In this document: positions 1 through 11,400 of the stretch, one piece after another
Layout of the letters: each line of letters starts with the position of its first letter
How positions within the stretch are numbered: the stretch's first letter is position 1
Source of the DNA: Vicia villosa
Taxonomy: Eukaryota > Streptophyta > Magnoliopsida > Fabales > Fabaceae
Assembly (NCBI RefSeq): GCF_029867415.1
Contig: NC_081183.1
Coordinates: 63,686,336 to 63,750,335, forward strand
Direction: 5' to 3'
Length of the DNA stretch: 64,000 nucleotides
Program-made: the position numbers and the translations under genes
Notes under the pieces: generated by a model
The model's database searches: none
What the model was told of the DNA's origin: nothing
What the model saw: the letters and a program-made list of their open reading frames with translations, nothing else

Positions 1-2
1 AT

Positions 3-1040
3 AATATTTCCTTTCACTATCCCTCCAGTATACTCAGATGGAAATTTGTCTATCAGAAAAGACTAGCCTTAGAAAGAGAACTTGCTCAGAATGCTCTTGA
101 GTATAAAGAGATTATGAATGTTATTCATGTGGCTGGAATGATGAAAACTGTGACTCAATTCTCTAAGTGTTATGAAGTCCTTGTGAAGGAGTTCATTGTG
201 AACCTACATGAAGACTGTGGCAATAAGAAGACTAAGGAGTATTTGAAAGTGTTTGTCAGGGGAAAATGTGTTAATTTCTCTCCCACTATGATCAACAAAT
301 TTCTAGAAAGGTCAAATGAAGCTCAACCAGAGCTGGAAGTGTCTGATAATCAAATGTGCAAAGAAATTACTACTGGACAAGTGAAGACATGTCCTGTCAA
401 AGGGAATCTGACTGCGAGCAAACTAAGTGTGAAGTATGCTATACTTCACAGGATTGGAGCTGCCAACTGGGTGCCAACTCAACACAAGTCTACAATTTCT
501 GCTATCCTAGGTAAATTCATCTTTCCTATTGGTACTAAGACCAAATTTGATTATGGAACGTATATTTTTGAGCAAACTTTAAAGCATGCTGGTAGCTATA
601 GTGTCAAAGGCCCCATTGCCTTCCCCTCCCTTATTTGTGGAATCATCTTAAATCAATTTCCTAATATTCTGAATGACAAAGATTCGGTGTGCAAAAGAGC
701 AAGTCCTTTACTCTTTCATCATAAGCTTTTGCAAGGAACACATTTTCCTGATGTAGTCACAACATCAGCTGGACCATCCAAAGATAGCACAACTACGAGT
801 AAAGCTGCCATGATTGCAATGCTTAGAGAGACATGTAAGGAGCTGGAGTCCAGAAAATTGGCTCTTGAAAAATTGATCAGCTCCCTTGAAACAGATGAAG
901 GGGCTAAGTCTGCAGATACTATTGTGGAGGAACAAGGTAAAGATGATGGTGGATCAAACAGTGAGTTTGAGAGAGAAGCCAGTCCAGATGATGGCACTGA
1001 TGATAGTCTTGGACTCAATAGCTCTGAGTCTGAAGACTGA
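3..1040 (+). CDS. Env-like protein, C-terminal part (SIRE/Maximus Ty1-copia)
   Basis: The frame is open from the first complete codon at base 3 to the TGA at 1038-1040, so this is the 3' part of a longer ORF that starts outside the window; the internal ATG at 114 is not a real start. The product resembles the envelope-like third ORF of legume SIRE elements, known for a conserved globular region of the 'putative plant transposon protein' type. Visible pieces are an LVKEFIVNL segment, VRGKCVNFSP, KLSVKYAILHRIGAANWVP and a C-terminal tail that is acidic and Ser-rich. Its role is unknown and membrane fusion has not been shown for this family. It should belong to an upstream SIRE copy whose 3' LTR is missing: the sequence breaks into an Ogre LTR scrap at 1123. 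Confidence 0.8.
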   Translation, partial: NISFHYPSSILRWKFVYQKRLALERELAQNALEYKEIMNVIHVAGMMKTVTQFSKCYEVLVKEFIVNLHEDCGNKKTKEYLKVFVRGKCVNFSPTMINKFLERSNEAQPELEVSDNQMCKEITTGQVKTCPVKGNLTASKLSVKYAILHRIGAANWVPTQHKSTISAILGKFIFPIGTKTKFDYGTYIFEQTLKHAGSYSVKGPIAFPSLICGIILNQFPNILNDKDSVCKRASPLLFHHKLLQGTHFPDVVTTSAGPSKDSTTTSKAAMIAMLRETCKELESRKLALEKLISSLETDEGAKSADTIVEEQGKDDGGSNSEFEREASPDDGTDDSLGLNSSESED

Positions 1041-1122
1041 AGCAGATGTGTATGGTGATCTGTCTTAGTGTGGTGTTTTTTTTTTGTAAGAATGCTTTGG
1101 CAACATTTCTGGTAAAAAGGGC
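1041..1122 (+). other. Post-env spacer of the upstream SIRE copy, cut before its LTR
   Basis: Short T-rich noncoding stretch after the env-like stop, ending in a purine run (GGTAAAAAGGG) that looks like the beginning of a polypurine tract. No SIRE LTR follows, so the copy is truncated here. Confidence 0.5.
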
Positions 1123-1600
1123 TGTAGCGGTGAAATTGGTGAGACTAAAGCCATGGAAAGACTTAGCTATTTTGTTTTAAAAAGAGTCGCCACCGCGCTT
1201 TATTGTTTCCAAAAGGAATGGGAGAAAGAGCGAATAAAATCCATAGAAGTTTTTAAAATCAAAACTAATAAACTTATCAGAGATTTGGTTAAGGGGGTTT
1301 GTTATACAAGGGGAAGGTTTTAAGCACCCCTCATATCCATGGTACTCCATGGTAACCTCTTTGAAAATGTTATTGTCTTTGTTTTTTAAATACCTTTTGA
1401 AAATCCTATGTGAAACTTGTTTAAAAAAGAGTGTGGGATGGGAAAAGAAGTTTTTGAAAGTGAGCTCGATAAGACATCGCATCTTAGGCCTACATATCCC
1501 TTTAACAACAGGGAAGTCAGAGCTTTTGTAGTTCCTCTTAAAAGGAAAATTGAAGATGTTTTAAATTGGCTGTATTTTGTGGTAAAACATTCCTGGTGTA
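1123..1600 (-). mobile_element. Truncated Ogre/Tat LTR, 3' end, reverse orientation
   Basis: On the minus strand this segment carries the landmarks of the right end of an Ogre LTR: a GCGCGGTGGCGACTCT block and an aaggggaagg...agcacccct block followed by ATCCATGG. The same landmarks occur at 8431, 24605, 43402 and, on the plus strand, near 40770 and 48030. The outer terminus is TGTAGCGGTG at 1123. The inner border with the SIRE LTR is not sharp by eye; about 1560-1640 is my estimate. Confidence 0.65.
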
Positions 1601-2558
1601 TGTGTGTGGAATTGTGCAGGATTGTATGTTTGAGCCAGTACAACTTTTCAATGGATGTCATGCTTGGTGTCTTGACATCGGTATTTGACAGAAGTAGCTG
1701 TCACCTTTTAGTTGTGAGGTTTCCTTATTTATCTCAGGTCTCTTTTTAGGAAACTATATATTGTGCGCTGTTTGTTTTGTGCTAAAATATCCTGAATCAC
1801 AACGTATGTGATCATCCTGATGATGTGGAAATTAGGTTAACATGGTTAAACCTAATTTATGTATGGAAGGCCCATGGCCCAAGTCCTTATGCCAGCTGAC
1901 TATATAACGACTGCAAATCCTACTTTCAGAGGCAGAGTTTTAAGCATGAAAGATTATTAAAATCTTTGTGTTTCCACCGTGCGTGTTTCTTGTGATCCAA
2001 ACAATTATCACGTTGATAATTGCTTTGGAGTAGTTTATCTTTGACTGTGTATTGTGAAGAACTGTTATTCTGTAGCTGTTACGTGTGATCCAAGCAATGA
2101 TTGCGTTGGAATAGTTTGTGTATGTTTCCTGTCACTCTAAGCTGTTAAGCACGAGTGTGTGTCTATTGATTGAAGCTTTTAAGAAGATCAAGGTGTGTTT
2201 TTGAAGAGTGTCTTCTATCTGTAATTGTTATTTGTATATGTGTAATCACTGTTGTGATTGAGGGGGAGTGGAATGGAGATATTCCATATCTAGGGAGAAC
2301 CTAGGTAGAAGGGTCATTGGGTAGTGATTAAGTGAGAAGTTGTAAATGGGGGATTTTAGCTTTGAATTGATACTACTAATAGTGGATTTCATCCCTGGCT
2401 TGGTAGCCCCCAGAGTAGGTTGTTGGAACCGAACTGGGTAAACAATTCTATGTGTTCTTTATTGATTTTATATTGTTCTGTTATTACTATCTGTGCTGTG
2501 TAATTGTGGATGTCATAACATTCAGTTTGACATCGAGCGTGTGTTACTAGAATTTTCA
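1600..2558 (+). repeat. 5' LTR of SIRE-1 (Ty1-copia, SIRE/Maximus type)
   Basis: The right end is fixed by a TCA terminus at 2558 followed by a tRNA-Met type primer site. The left end is uncertain because it abuts an Ogre LTR scrap. A TATA motif lies at 1901-1908. The segment has no ORF of its own. Confidence 0.6.
1901..1908 (+). promoter_or_regulatory. TATA box of the SIRE-1 LTR
   Basis: TATATAAC preceded by a GC-richer stretch, placed mid-LTR as expected for the U3/R border of a copia LTR. Confidence 0.5.
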
Positions 2559-2559
2559 A

Positions 2560-2572
2560 TTGGCATCAGAGC
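2560..2572 (+). other. Primer binding site of SIRE-1 (initiator Met tRNA)
   Basis: TTGGCATCAGAGC directly follows the LTR end and matches the usual copia site TTGGTATCAGAGC with one T-to-C change. Confidence 0.7.
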
Positions 2573-2629
2573 AAGTACCCTGCCTGTTTACATCTGGGTG
2601 AGATCTAGGGATAACAAAATTCTGGTACT

Positions 2630-3774
2630 ATGAACAAGAATAAAGAAGATACTGCACAATATATCATAGAACTAACAAGTGCTTATGAATCTGATGATGA
2701 TTCTAATGAAGACGAAATGACCTTTGATGAGCTTGCAACCTCCTACAAAGAGCTATATGCCAAAAGCACTGAAGTATGTAAGCAAGTGGAGAAGAAAAAG
2801 AGGCTCATAAAGGAGTTGGAAACTGAAAAGAAAGAAAATCTTGCAACCATAGAGTCACTCAATGGTGAGATCAACATGCTAAACTCCAAGATGGATCAAA
2901 TGTCAAAATCTGTCAGAATGTTGAATTCTGGAACTGACTCCCTGGAAGAGATACTGCAAATTGGACAGAGATCAGGAGACATGTCTGGAATAGGATTTGT
3001 GGGAAGATCATAATCCAACTTAGGACTCAAAAGTCCAAAACCTGAAGTCCACATGCCAGGTCGGATGTCTAGACCAATGACACAACATCATAAGAACAAA
3101 AGGATAAATCATGCTAGGAGGAAATTTAATCAATCGAGATGTCATCACTGTGGAAGATTTGGTCACATGAAACCTTTTTATTTTAAACTGTATGGTTATC
3201 CCAATCAGTTACTTCAGAAAAAACCTAAGCAGAGCGCCTTAGTCAAGAAACAACAATGGGTACCTAAAGGCATTGCCTTAATGGCTCACACTCCCCCGCG
3301 AGTGTCATTAAAAGAAGACTGGTACTTTGATAGCGGCTGCTGAAATCACATGACAAGTACAAGGAATCTGTTAAGAGATATCAATCCTCATTCCTCTAAC
3401 TAGGTCACGTTTGGTGATGGAGAAAAGGGAGAAATCCAAGGGATTGGAACACTAGAATATCCTGAAGGTCCAAATCTGAATAATGTTCTTTTGGTAAAAG
3501 GACTGACTGTGAATCTAATTAGCATCAGTCAACTGTGTGACCAAGGCTTCAATGTCAGATTCACCAAGAAGGAATGCATCGTCACAAATGAAGAACATAA
3601 GGAAGTCATGAAGGGCTCTAGGTCTAAAGAAAACTGCTACTTATGGGAACCTAGTATTTCAAATTTTTCCTCTAAAGACTCCATGACCAAGGAAGAGATC
3701 GAGGAAAATCATCAAGAAGGATCATTTAAAAATGTAGCTGGAAATTTGAGAGAATCAGATAAAGAGACATCTGC
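2630..3774 (+). pseudogene. SIRE-1 gag C-terminus and protease, decayed and interrupted
   Basis: One frame runs from ATG 2630 to 3774 with in-frame stops at 3011-3013, 3341-3343 and 3401-3403. The first 127 codons give an acidic stretch and a Lys/Glu-rich coiled coil typical of the C-terminal part of SIRE Gag; the capsid-like N-terminal half is missing, so the ATG is probably not the original start. Next comes a zinc-knuckle motif CHHCGRFGHMKPF whose last Cys is replaced, then the protease signature WYFDSGC at about 3320-3340 and the LLVKGLTVNLISISQLCDQG block that follows it in copia polyproteins. The coding sequence is split at 3774 by an LTR element; integrase, RT and RNase H of this copy are not in the window. 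Dead gene. Confidence 0.75.
3770..3774. repeat. Left target-site duplication TCTGC
   Basis: TCTGC immediately before the TGTAACACCC terminus; the same five bases follow the right LTR at 8336-8340. Confidence 0.9.
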
Positions 3775-5599
3775 TGTAACACCCGTTATTTAGTTAATTA
3801 TTTAATTAAATACTTTCAAATTATTTCGAATTTAATTATTGAATTTGTAGAGTGTTGAGAATTGTTCACATGGGCTTTTATGATTAATTAGTCGATTAAT
3901 TAATTGATTAAGTTGTAGAAATAGTATTGAAGAAATACTAGATTTATTATATGGACTTAATTAAGTGATGGTGGTAGTAAAAGGTGGGGTGTGAATGTTA
4001 GGCCCAATAGATTTAATGAAATTAGGTTAAGATAAGGATTAGGCTAATTAGAAGAGAAAAAGTCTTGGGGAATTTGTTATGGGAAGTTGTAGAGAAGAGA
4101 GAAAATAAGAGAGAAATTCATTCCCGTTTTTCTTGCAGCAGTCTCACTAAATCGAAGATCCCCGATTCGTTAACCGTTGGATCGCCACCAAATTTTGTGG
4201 GTAGGTTCGCAACACCTATAGCTAACTTTTGACCGTTGGGATCTTTAAAATAAGGTCTGAGTTGTGAGATATGATCATCGCACTGTAGCTGCATATTTGG
4301 GAAAATTTTCAGCTTTTTATTCGGATGAAAAGAGGCAATGTTTGGGAGCTAAGGCTAGATGGCTTTGATCGGTAGGGTTGTAGAACGGACTCCGAATACA
4401 AGGTAAGGGGTGGGGTTCTAACTCTATAACCGGACTCATGATGAATGATATGTGGGGGTTAAATTCGTGGGAAATTATTCCTGATTAGTTGTTGTGATTC
4501 TGTTGTGTTGATTCGATGAAATTAGTTGTTGTTGTGGTGATAATTGTTGTTGTTTTATGCGAAGTTGAAGGATGTTTCAGTGACGATGTATACCTCTATT
4601 TATTAGTATAGCGACGATATAGGCTTATGCCTTGTGACGATGATTTTGTTTGTTGTGTGTGTTTGTTGCATTCATATACATATGCATTTTTGGCGACGGC
4701 CTAGATTGGCAAATTAGTGATGAAGGCTTATGCCTTGATGCCTCTGTTTAACTGGCAATTGGCGATGGGGGCTGAAGCCCTGGGTACCACATGCATGTGC
4801 AGTTGTAGAGTCTCATTGTATGTGGCATGAGTGTGGTTTAATTGTGATGTGATGTGACTTGAGTTGTTGTTAAATTGTGATAATATGGAGTTGTAATTAT
4901 AAATTGTTATACTAATGACATGTTGTGACAGGTATTGTCTGGAAGATGAGAAATAGTTGTTATAACTATTAATATGTTGTTGTTATTGATTTTTGTTAAT
5001 TATAACTGTTCAGGTTAATTGTTATTATAAATGTAGTCTGAAAGCTGTAACGTGATAATTTCGTATGATTAAATTCTAATATATTGTTTATCATGCGTTT
5101 GTTTATATTGGTAGATATCTCACCCTTTCTGAATGATGTTTCCCTACCATGGGAAATTGACAGGTACTCAAGATAGCGATGGAAATTTGAAGTGATTTTA
5201 TGAAGTCTTTAGTTGCTGTTATTCGAGTTGGTGTCTTGCTCTGATACGTAGCACTCGGGGGGATAAAGAGATTGTTTTATTTATTATTTTGTTTGCTGAA
5301 TTTTTAAGTGAACTATGTTTTAAATTGAAACTTAAAGTTACCGTGCAATGATGCTACGACTTGAATTGAATATTTATGAAGTTTGTTGATTCCGCTGCGA
5401 GTTAATTATTGAATTTAAACAAAGTGATTTTTAGTAATGATTTGATTATCATTTTAAATTCTTGTGCTATGTATCTATATGAAGGCAAATAAGCCGTAAC
5501 TGTTTTTGAAATGACGAATATGTGATACCTCAAATGAGCTTGTTTGAAATTTATACTCTGATTTTATTATATTTTTCGGGTAGAATTTGGGGTGTTACA
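3775..5599 (+). repeat. 5' LTR of the chromovirus-like element
   Basis: TGTAACACCC...GGGTGTTACA, 1825 bp. It matches the right copy base for base wherever I compared, apart from A at 4920 versus G at 7656. The sequence is AT-rich and noncoding, with runs of GTTGTTGTT-type repeats. Confidence 0.93.
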
Positions 5600-5603
5600 T
5601 TAG

Positions 5604-5615
5604 TGGTATCAGAGC
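5604..5615 (+). other. Primer binding site (initiator Met tRNA)
   Basis: TGGTATCAGAGC four bases after the 5' LTR, the standard chromovirus and copia primer site. Confidence 0.85.
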
Positions 5616-6496
5616 AGGTCGGTCCGTCCGGCCAAGTTGTCTAATGTTGTTTATTCCTCTGTACACGACAAGTGTGTGAAACACTGTCGGTACTTGTTGC
5701 TTTCTGGTTGTTGCAGGAATTAGTTTGAGCGAAGTGGGGGAGAAGCTTTGCTTCTCGGATGTGGTTCAGTTGCAAGTTCGCAAAGAGGATTGTTGTCTTG
5801 GTGTTTCGGAAACTGAATTTCGGCGAAAGAATGTGTCTCTCGAGTTATAAAAAGTTTGGGAGTGAGGAGATATGTTAAGAGTTTTTTTGGAATATGTTTA
5901 AGTTGAAGAAAAACAGGTTTCGGAGTGAAATTTCCGTAAGCAAAACGCAGGAAATTGCTGAATTTTTTGTGAAACTTCAAAAATTCATAACTAGAGTTCT
6001 GAACATCTGATTTGAGTCCCGTTTGAAGCGTTGGAAAGCTAACGAGATTAAATTTATTTTAAAAATGGTTTCAGAAGCTTTAATAGACTTTTTTATAACA
6101 GGATGATGTTGAAAAGAGATGAAATTTACGGTTACGCTTGTCCTTGGAACTGGACTTGTTTGTTGGTGCCGCACAGGACGTCAGTGTCAAAGTTGAGTGA
6201 ATTTAAGGAGTAATTAATAGGTTTGTTGAATATTAATTTTAAGAATTAGTGTACCATTTGAGAAGTTTTGGAGATACCGTAAAGAGTGTCGCTGCATGGC
6301 GTCGATGTTCGCACTTTCGAATAGCGTTGGAATAGTTTACAAGTTAGTAACGGTTATGTTGAAGAAGTACTGGAATGGTCGACATATGTGTAGTCGGTTT
6401 GAGATGTGTTAATGGATTGTTATGTTGGATGGTTGAACGTAGAAGTGAAGTTGATGATGGTTGTATCGAATAAATTTTCGAGGACGAAAATATTTT
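5616..6496 (+). other. Internal region without coding capacity
   Basis: About 880 bp between primer site and purine tract. No frame shows gag, protease, RT or integrase motifs. The last part (TTCGAGGACGAAAAT) resembles the region just before the polypurine tract of Tekay-like elements, so this looks like the two ends of a larger element joined after loss of gag-pol. Confidence 0.75.
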
Positions 6497-6510
6497 AAGT
6501 GGGGGAGAGT
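6497..6510 (+). other. Polypurine tract
   Basis: AAGTGGGGGAGAGT directly before the 3' LTR, the expected plus-strand primer site. Confidence 0.8.
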
Positions 6511-8335
6511 TGTAACACCCGTTATTTAGTTAATTATTTAATTAAATACTTTCAAATTATTTCGAATTTAATTATTGAATTTGTAGAGTGTTGAGAATTG
6601 TTCACATGGGCTTTTATGATTAATTAGTCGATTAATTAATTGATTAAGTTGTAGAAATAGTATTGAAGAAATACTAGATTTATTATATGGACTTAATTAA
6701 GTGATGGTGGTAGTAAAAGGTGGGGTGTGAATGTTAGGCCCAATAGATTTAATGAAATTAGGTTAAGATAAGGATTAGGCTAATTAGAAGAGAAAAAGTC
6801 TTGGGGAATTTGTTATGGGAAGTTGTAGAGAAGAGAGAAAATAAGAGAGAAATTCATTCCCGTTTTTCTTGCAGCAGTCTCACTAAATCGAAGATCCCCG
6901 ATTCGTTAACCGTTGGATCGCCACCAAATTTTGTGGGTAGGTTCGCAACACCTATAGCTAACTTTTGACCGTTGGGATCTTTAAAATAAGGTCTGAGTTG
7001 TGAGATATGATCATCGCACTGTAGCTGCATATTTGGGAAAATTTTCAGCTTTTTATTCGGATGAAAAGAGGCAATGTTTGGGAGCTAAGGCTAGATGGCT
7101 TTGATCGGTAGGGTTGTAGAACGGACTCCGAATACAAGGTAAGGGGTGGGGTTCTAACTCTATAACCGGACTCATGATGAATGATATGTGGGGGTTAAAT
7201 TCGTGGGAAATTATTCCTGATTAGTTGTTGTGATTCTGTTGTGTTGATTCGATGAAATTAGTTGTTGTTGTGGTGATAATTGTTGTTGTTTTATGCGAAG
7301 TTGAAGGATGTTTCAGTGACGATGTATACCTCTATTTATTAGTATAGCGACGATATAGGCTTATGCCTTGTGACGATGATTTTGTTTGTTGTGTGTGTTT
7401 GTTGCATTCATATACATATGCATTTTTGGCGACGGCCTAGATTGGCAAATTAGTGATGAAGGCTTATGCCTTGATGCCTCTGTTTAACTGGCAATTGGCG
7501 ATGGGGGCTGAAGCCCTGGGTACCACATGCATGTGCAGTTGTAGAGTCTCATTGTATGTGGCATGAGTGTGGTTTAATTGTGATGTGATGTGACTTGAGT
7601 TGTTGTTAAATTGTGATAATATGGAGTTGTAATTATAAATTGTTATACTAATGACGTGTTGTGACAGGTATTGTCTGGAAGATGAGAAATAGTTGTTATA
7701 ACTATTAATATGTTGTTGTTATTGATTTTTGTTAATTATAACTGTTCAGGTTAATTGTTATTATAAATGTAGTCTGAAAGCTGTAACGTGATAATTTCGT
7801 ATGATTAAATTCTAATATATTGTTTATCATGCGTTTGTTTATATTGGTAGATATCTCACCCTTTCTGAATGATGTTTCCCTACCATGGGAAATTGACAGG
7901 TACTCAAGATAGCGATGGAAATTTGAAGTGATTTTATGAAGTCTTTAGTTGCTGTTATTCGAGTTGGTGTCTTGCTCTGATACGTAGCACTCGGGGGGAT
8001 AAAGAGATTGTTTTATTTATTATTTTGTTTGCTGAATTTTTAAGTGAACTATGTTTTAAATTGAAACTTAAAGTTACCGTGCAATGATGCTACGACTTGA
8101 ATTGAATATTTATGAAGTTTGTTGATTCCGCTGCGAGTTAATTATTGAATTTAAACAAAGTGATTTTTAGTAATGATTTGATTATCATTTTAAATTCTTG
8201 TGCTATGTATCTATATGAAGGCAAATAAGCCGTAACTGTTTTTGAAATGACGAATATGTGATACCTCAAATGAGCTTGTTTGAAATTTATACTCTGATTT
8301 TATTATATTTTTCGGGTAGAATTTGGGGTGTTACA
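6511..8335 (+). repeat. 3' LTR of the chromovirus-like element
   Basis: Same length (1825 bp) and termini as the left LTR; offset 2736. Apparent ORFs that cross its right end run into host sequence and are not genes. Confidence 0.93.
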
Positions 8336-8430
8336 TCTGCCCACGATCTCACGGCCAGAGAACTTGCTGCTATTCTCTCTGAAAACTATCGAAGAAATGA
8401 GAGACTATATGCAAGAATGTTGGAGGATAG
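8336..8430 (+). other. Sliver of interrupted host element between two insertions
   Basis: Begins with the right target duplication TCTGC (8336-8340) and ends where a reverse Ogre LTR starts at 8431. With one duplication removed, the frame of the SIRE-1 remnant continues through this sliver without a stop until its end, giving a charged peptide of about 30 residues. I do not recognise the domain. Confidence 0.5.
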
Positions 8431-11400
8431 TGTCGCTAGCGCGAAAAATGGAATCAGAGTTGCCACTAATATATTCATCCCATTGCGGGAAAGGAATATC
8501 AAAAACCTAACTCGAAACAAGAACAAGGTCTTTCGACCAGAGAACAGGGCACGGGAGTCGGTTACGCAAGGGGAAGGTGCTAGCACCCCTCACGCCCATC
8601 TTACTCGATAGTATCCACCTATGTTTGTTTCTATCTAAAGGGTGTGTCTATCACTAATGCAATGCATGATTAAACCTAAAGTTTTTTAATAATTATTGTG
8701 CTCGCTAGAGTTGCCTCTATGTCTACGTATCCTCTTAAGAAGAATCAGAGCGCCGTAGTTCTGCTCAAGATTTTCTATGTTTTTTAGGATTTGTTGGTGT
8801 TTTTTAGTGAACAATTACAGCACACTCCGCCGCTCGACCTTTGGAGACTCACGCTGGGATTGGAGTGGAAGTAACATGCTCTAAAAGGCTAAACAAAAGT
8901 ATGTCGAGCGTTTCGAGTTAACCTTAATCAAGGAAGACTCAATCGACTCTTGTTTGTGTTTTTTAATTTTAGGAATCTCCACTCAAGTGATCCCCTTAAA
9001 CAAGAGGGACAAGAGCTTCCATTCCATTTTATTATTTTTCACTATTTATTAATGTTTTATTGTGTTTTATGGATTTTTGTTTGTTATGCAAAAGGGGAAC
9101 ATACATTTCTAACCTAATGCTAACATATAAGAATAGCCCTAAGGTCAAGGATAAGGGATCTCTACCTACGTTATCATGCATAGACTACAACCTAAGTTGT
9201 TCTATGTGACTAATCTTAATGAAGATTGAAGTCACCGCCCTAAGGGAACGTGGCAAGCATATTGTAAGAGATAAGAAAAAGCAACAAGCAAGGTAGGTGA
9301 CTTAATGAAGTCCCCAACCAAGTCTACTCCTAAGAGAGACTACACACAATGAATCCCAAGAGAAAACAATCCACAAAAGGTGGAGGAAGAACAAACAATT
9401 GTCGCCTCTTAAACTAACAACAATCAAAGTGTGAAAGAAGAGGCAAAGCATGAGAAAGAGGGAAGAAAGCCCTAGGGCAGTAGCAAACCAAGGAAATTAG
9501 TGTCCTAAATCAAACACAAAAGCATCATGGCAACACACGAAAATATTCACAAGAAGTTACCAAAGTATCGCTTGAATCGTTACTTAACAAATAACGAACA
9601 TGTATCAATTAGTCGAAACAAAAAGCAAATCAACACATGAACTAAGTTTGAGGTCAGTAGCATATTAATTCATTATATTTATAGGTCTAAGACCTTATAC
9701 CAATCCTTGTTAGTCAATTAGTTTGAAACAACACGAAGTTCTAACAAAAACTAGACAAAACTAGGTCAAAACTAGTTAGTAAGTTCAAATGGTGAATGAA
9801 GTTAGAAAAATGTAATAAAATGATGGAAGTCAGTAGTGAACAGCCCCTAAGATGTGTCTAAACTACCATAAAATCATGTCAAAAAGTCTCATACAAAATT
9901 ATAGGTCATTTGCACAAGTTTTGATACAATCGTTAACCAAAAGCAAGTTATTTACCTGTAAGAAAGAAAAATTCGAGTAAAATAAGAAGACACGACTTAA
10001 AATTTTCAACTCCAGGTCTTAGGACCTCTAAACATCCCTAATTATATGTAAAAAAAGGGTCTAAGGCTATTTCATAAATACAAAGCAAATTATAGGTCAA
10101 ATTCACATGGTTATCCGTTTAGGAACGCACATTAATCGTGTATAGAAAACCTAATGAAAACCTAACCAAAACGTAGAATTAGACTTTTATTTTTTACACA
10201 CAATATGGTATATGAGGCTACTGATATCACACAAAAAATGGCAATTAAATTCTATCCCTAAGGCACTTAAACAAATTAGTTTGCAAAACATAGCAAAACA
10301 TAAAAGTAGAATGAACACATGTGAAGAAAAGATTTATTAAAAATAGCAAAACAATTTGTAAAAATCTACCAAAAATACTAAAATTATCTACACACAGGAT
10401 TCTATCTAAAACCTATTTTTATTGATTTTTTATTTGAGTGGAAACTGATTTATGAATAAAAAACTAGAAGAAAAACAAATTTAAACAAAAATGTAAAATG
10501 CTACTGGCAGGGGTGTATTAGCAATGTTAGCGTGAACTGGCTTTTTGTTAGAAACGCCTTTGGGCTTTATCCAGGGGGTACAGAAAACAAAAGGTGTGCA
10601 GGCCCAGATCAACATATGAGTGGCCCAAGTTGTTATTATTATATAACCTTTCCACCTTTATTATTCAACATGTATACTTTATCAAAAAAGAAAAAAACGT
10701 GACATTTAATCACTTGGACATGGTATCAACTGGGCATGGTACATTTAAGTGAGAAGAGGACAAAAAAAACAAGAACACCCAATCAGAGCGCGCCACCACA
10801 TTCTGCCAATCAATTGAATAAGTCCAAAAGGACTGAAATGGAAAACAAGTAACGAGTAAGGTTCTGCCACGCGTCCCGGCGGAGAAAAAAACAAACAAAC
10901 AAAAAGACAGATGCCGGAGCTAGGGCTCCGGTCATCTTCCTCGGCCCTCCCTCGCCGGAGCAATCCATAAACCTGTCCAGAAATTACGCGCATTAAACTC
11001 GTTCAACTCGGTTTTTCCCACTGATCACAAATCTAAATTCCGTTTTTGCTAATGCTTCCTCTAATCTCACAACCGAGCACAATCCTGAAACTGTAACTAC
11101 AATAATCTTCCCAAAATCCATATCAAAACCAACATTCAGTTTGTTTCATCCTAAAGAGCAATAATATGGCATTAATGATCAACAAAACCAACATTAACTC
11201 CTTCAAACATGAATCAGAATTCGCGAGATTCGAATGCAACACACAACACCGAAAACATTTGGCCAATGCCCATCCTCCTTGGTGTGAGGAGGTCCCAGAT
11301 GCAATATGACGTAATTCATGTTTCTATTATGCCGAGAAAGTTCGAGGAAACTTACCTGAAAAATCTTGAATGCGAAAAGAACGGAAAACTCTACCGATTC

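Larger units (their letters stand above)
3775..8335 (+). mobile_element. Non-autonomous Ty3-gypsy chromovirus-like LTR element
   Basis: A complete 4561-bp element: two 1825-bp LTRs beginning TGTAACACCC and ending GGGTGTTACA, a tRNA-Met primer site, a 911-bp internal region without a coding ORF, and a purine tract before the 3' LTR. The block TTCGAGGACGAAAAT followed by GGGGGAGAG before TGTAACACCC is typical of Tekay/Del-type chromoviruses, so lineage is inferred from termini only. Flanking TCTGC duplications prove insertion into the SIRE-1 coding sequence. With no gag or pol it must have moved with proteins of another element. Confidence 0.88.

Noticed and set aside
114..1040. Complete 308-codon gene starting at ATG 114
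   Set aside because: The frame is open upstream to the window edge and the upstream residues are typical of the env-like family.
1177..1749. Overlapping short ORFs on both strands
   Set aside because: They fall in an Ogre LTR scrap and the SIRE LTR; no motif.
8258..8611. ORF of 117 codons
   Set aside because: It starts in the chromovirus-like LTR, crosses the host sliver and ends in the Ogre LTR; it is a chance chimera.
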